Shown here: positions 62,198 through 64,000 of the stretch, one piece after another
Position numbering within the stretch: the stretch's first letter is position 1
Layout of the letters: each line of letters opens with the position of its first letter
NCBI RefSeq assembly: GCF_001015195.1
Contig: NZ_LDES01000033.1
Span: forward strand, 44,085-108,084
Source of the DNA: Sphingomonas sp. Y57
GTDB taxonomy: Bacteria; Pseudomonadota; Alphaproteobacteria; Sphingomonadales; Sphingomonadaceae
Direction of reading: 5' to 3'
Length of the DNA: 64,000 bases
Notes under the pieces: generated by a model
What the model was told of the DNA's origin: nothing
Database searches by the model: none
The model's input: the letters and a program-made list of their open reading frames with translations, nothing else
Program-made: the position numbers and the translations under genes

Positions 62198-63448
62198 ATG
62201 ATCCTCAACCGCTACGAACGAATGATCGCCAAGCGCTACCTGCTGCCGGGCAGGGGAGAGGCGTTCATCTTCCTCGTCGCTTCGATCAGCCTGGTCGCGG
62301 TCGCGCTCGGCGTCGCGGCGCTGATCGTGGTGATGAGCGTGATGAACGGCTTCCGCGCGGAGCTGTTCGACAAGATCGTCGGGCTCAACGGCCACGCCGT
62401 CGTGCAGGGCTATGACGGCAAGCTCGGCGACTGGCGCCGGATCGCCGCCGACGCGCGCAAGCTGCCCGGCATCGTCTCCGCGACCCCGCTGATCGAGCAG
62501 CCGCTGATGGCGAGCTTCGGCGGCCGGGTCGAGGGCGTGCTGGTGCGCGGCATGACGCTCGAGGATATCCGCCGCAACCCGGTGATCCAGGGCAAGGTCG
62601 TGCGCGGCTCGCTCGAAGCGCTGACCCCCGGTTCGGGACGGGTGGCGATCGGCGCGCGGCTCGCCGAGCAACTCGGCGCCGACCTCGGCAGCCAGATCAG
62701 CCTGATCAGCCCACAGGGACAGACGACCCCCTTCGGCACCGTGCCGCGCATCGTTTCCTACCAGGTCGCCGCGATCTTCGAAGTCGGCGTCTACGACTAT
62801 GACAAGGCATTCGTGGTAATGCCGATGTCGGATGCGCAGACGCTGCTGATGCTGGACGATGCAGTCGGGATGATCGAGATCCAGACCGTCGACGCGGATC
62901 GGGTCGGCGACATATTGGCGCCGCTTAAGCCGCTGATCGCCCGGCAGGGCGAGATACGCGACTGGCGGGCGCTCAACAGCTCGCTGTTCGAGGCGCTGGC
63001 GGTGGAGCGGGTGACGATGTTCGTCGTCCTGTCGCTGATCATCCTCGTCGCGGTGTTCAATATATTGTCGTCGCTGATCATGCTGGTCCGCGCCAAGCGG
63101 CGCGACATCGCGATCCTGCGGACGATGGGCGCCTCGCGCGCCGCGCTGATGAAGATATTCATGACGGTCGGCACGGTGATCGGCGTGCTCGGCACCGGCG
63201 CGGGCATCGCACTCGGCGCGGTCTTCCTCTTCTACCGGCAGGCGGTGGTCAATTTCGTCCAGTTCGTCACCGGCCAGAATCTGTGGGATCCGTCGATCCG
63301 CTTCCTGACCGAGCTGCCTGCCAAGAGCGATCCGGTCGAGGTCTCCGCGATCATCGTCATGGCGCTGGGCTTCAGCTTCCTATCGACGCTCTACCCAGCG
63401 TGGAAGGCGGCGAGCACCGATCCGGTCGAGGTGCTGCGCTATGAGTGA
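62198..63448 (+). CDS. Lipoprotein-releasing ABC transporter permease (LolC/LolE)
   Basis: The 416-residue protein has an N-terminal helix ([30 protein letters not shown]), a large periplasmic domain, and three C-terminal helices ([65 protein letters not shown]). This FtsX-like architecture and length fit LolC/E. It extracts outer-membrane lipoproteins from the inner membrane to LolA. The stop overlaps the lolD start by 8 nt (ATGAGTGA). Confidence 0.94.
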   Translation: MILNRYERMIAKRYLLPGRGEAFIFLVASISLVAVALGVAALIVVMSVMNGFRAELFDKIVGLNGHAVVQGYDGKLGDWRRIAADARKLPGIVSATPLIEQPLMASFGGRVEGVLVRGMTLEDIRRNPVIQGKVVRGSLEALTPGSGRVAIGARLAEQLGADLGSQISLISPQGQTTPFGTVPRIVSYQVAAIFEVGVYDYDKAFVVMPMSDAQTLLMLDDAVGMIEIQTVDADRVGDILAPLKPLIARQGEIRDWRALNSSLFEALAVERVTMFVVLSLIILVAVFNILSSLIMLVRAKRRDIAILRTMGASRAALMKIFMTVGTVIGVLGTGAGIALGAVFLFYRQAVVNFVQFVTGQNLWDPSIRFLTELPAKSDPVEVSAIIVMALGFSFLSTLYPAWKAASTDPVEVLRYE

Positions 63449-64000
63449 CATTCCGGAAGCGGTCCTTCGGGTCCGTGCCCTCAGTCGCACCTTCCATCAG
63501 GCCGACGTCGCGATCCACGTGCTGCGCCAGGTTGATCTGGAGATCGCACCGGGCGAGATCGTCGCGCTGCTCGGCCCGTCGGGGTCTGGCAAGTCGACGC
63601 TGCTGCAGGCGGTCGGCCTGCTCGAAGGCGGGTTCGAGGGGTCGATCCGAATCGCCTGCGAGGAAGCCGCGAAGCTCGATTCGGCCGGGCGGACCCGCCT
63701 GCGTCGCGATCGGCTGGGCTTCGTCTATCAGTTCCATCATCTGCTGCCCGACTTCACCGCGGTGGAGAATGTCGTGCTGCCGCAGCTCATCCACGGCGCC
63801 GACACCGCACCCGCGCGCGAACGCGCCGAGGGGCTGCTCTCCGTCCTCGGCCTCGCGCAGCGGCTGGGCCATCGCCCGTCGCAGCTTTCGGGCGGCGAAC
63901 AGCAGCGCGTCGCGGTCGCACGCGCCCTGGCCAACCGGCCCGCGCTGGTGCTCGCCGACGAGCCGACCGGCAATCTCGACGAGGCCACCGCCGACATCGT
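63441..64000 (+). CDS. lolD: Lipoprotein-releasing ABC transporter ATPase LolD (3' end cut by window)
   Basis: The visible 186 residues contain Walker A ([17 protein letters not shown]), the Q-loop ([19 protein letters not shown] with the Lol-type FHHLLP), the signature [17 protein letters not shown] and Walker B plus D-loop ([19 protein letters not shown]). It powers LolCDE. Coupled to lolC/E by overlap. The C-terminal part lies beyond the window. Confidence 0.95.
   Translation, partial: MSDIPEAVLRVRALSRTFHQADVAIHVLRQVDLEIAPGEIVALLGPSGSGKSTLLQAVGLLEGGFEGSIRIACEEAAKLDSAGRTRLRRDRLGFVYQFHHLLPDFTAVENVVLPQLIHGADTAPARERAEGLLSVLGLAQRLGHRPSQLSGGEQQRVAVARALANRPALVLADEPTGNLDEATADI

Overview
The window is a G+C-rich alphaproteobacterial chromosome segment. 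Gene content and order point to a sphingomonad (Sphingomonadaceae, possibly close to Sphingomonas or Rhizorhabdus): a fur-plsC-miaB-phoH-ybeY run, mucR, a nifU-nitroreductase-tsaB-rimI run, PEP-CTERM/exosortase genes inside an exopolysaccharide locus, and many ATGA-type start/stop overlaps. The genus is inference; no rRNA or tRNA gene was seen. About 55 genes are supported.

Regions. (1) 1-10.4 kb: the 3' end of metH, a secreted beta-helix protein, a minus-strand trio (dehydrogenase, amidohydrolase, PafA-like phosphatase), threonine ammonia-lyase with a terminator that overlaps its stop codon, the N-degron aminoacyltransferase bpt, and a membrane-anchored sorbosone-dehydrogenase-like beta-propeller. 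(2) 10.5-20.7 kb: a minus-strand housekeeping series (nifU, nitroreductase, tsaB, rimI, mucR, fur, plsC, miaB, phoH, ybeY, corC). An oppositely oriented GMC oxidoreductase gene separates ybeY from corC. (3) 20.75-37.1 kb: an exopolysaccharide and protein-sorting island. It holds a Wzy/ligase-like polymerase, a second GMC oxidoreductase with a translationally coupled small protein, a Wzx flippase, three glycosyltransferases, a clan-A-like glycoside hydrolase, a TPR lipoprotein, a WbaP/ExoY-type priming transferase, an EpsD-type PPIase lipoprotein, an exosortase with EpsI and a small accessory membrane protein, and one PEP-CTERM substrate. (4) 37.2-56.4 kb: mostly housekeeping and envelope quality control: CAP protein, gshA, rsmE, ubiA, pmbA, cysQ-like, mrp, hflKC, degP, an outer-membrane barrel, trpE, ppiD, tpiA, secG and pyrG. 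(5) 56.56-60.0 kb: a 3.4-kb insertion with near-perfect terminal inverted repeats and a target duplication. It carries an IS1-like DDE transposase plus five passenger genes, including a HigB-like toxin and a HigA antitoxin fused to an ImmA/IrrE-type metalloprotease. (6) 60.0-64 kb: a Pro-rich mini-gene, a repeat-rich 575-bp intergenic region, proS, and the lipoprotein-release genes lolC/E and lolD (cut by the window end).

Non-coding structure. Two near-identical copies of a ~210-bp imperfect palindrome, with perfect 28-bp internal arms, lie at 7.86-8.07 and 14.94-15.14 kb, and a reduced relative lies at 37.12-37.17 kb. All three abut the 3' end of a gene. Strong terminators follow ilvA, degP/omp and secG. 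REP-like hairpins lie near tpiA, pyrG, proS and lolC/E.

The most interesting signals are the toxin-antitoxin-carrying insertion element, the gene-end palindrome family, and the exosortase/PEP-CTERM module in the polysaccharide island with its two paralogous GMC oxidoreductases.
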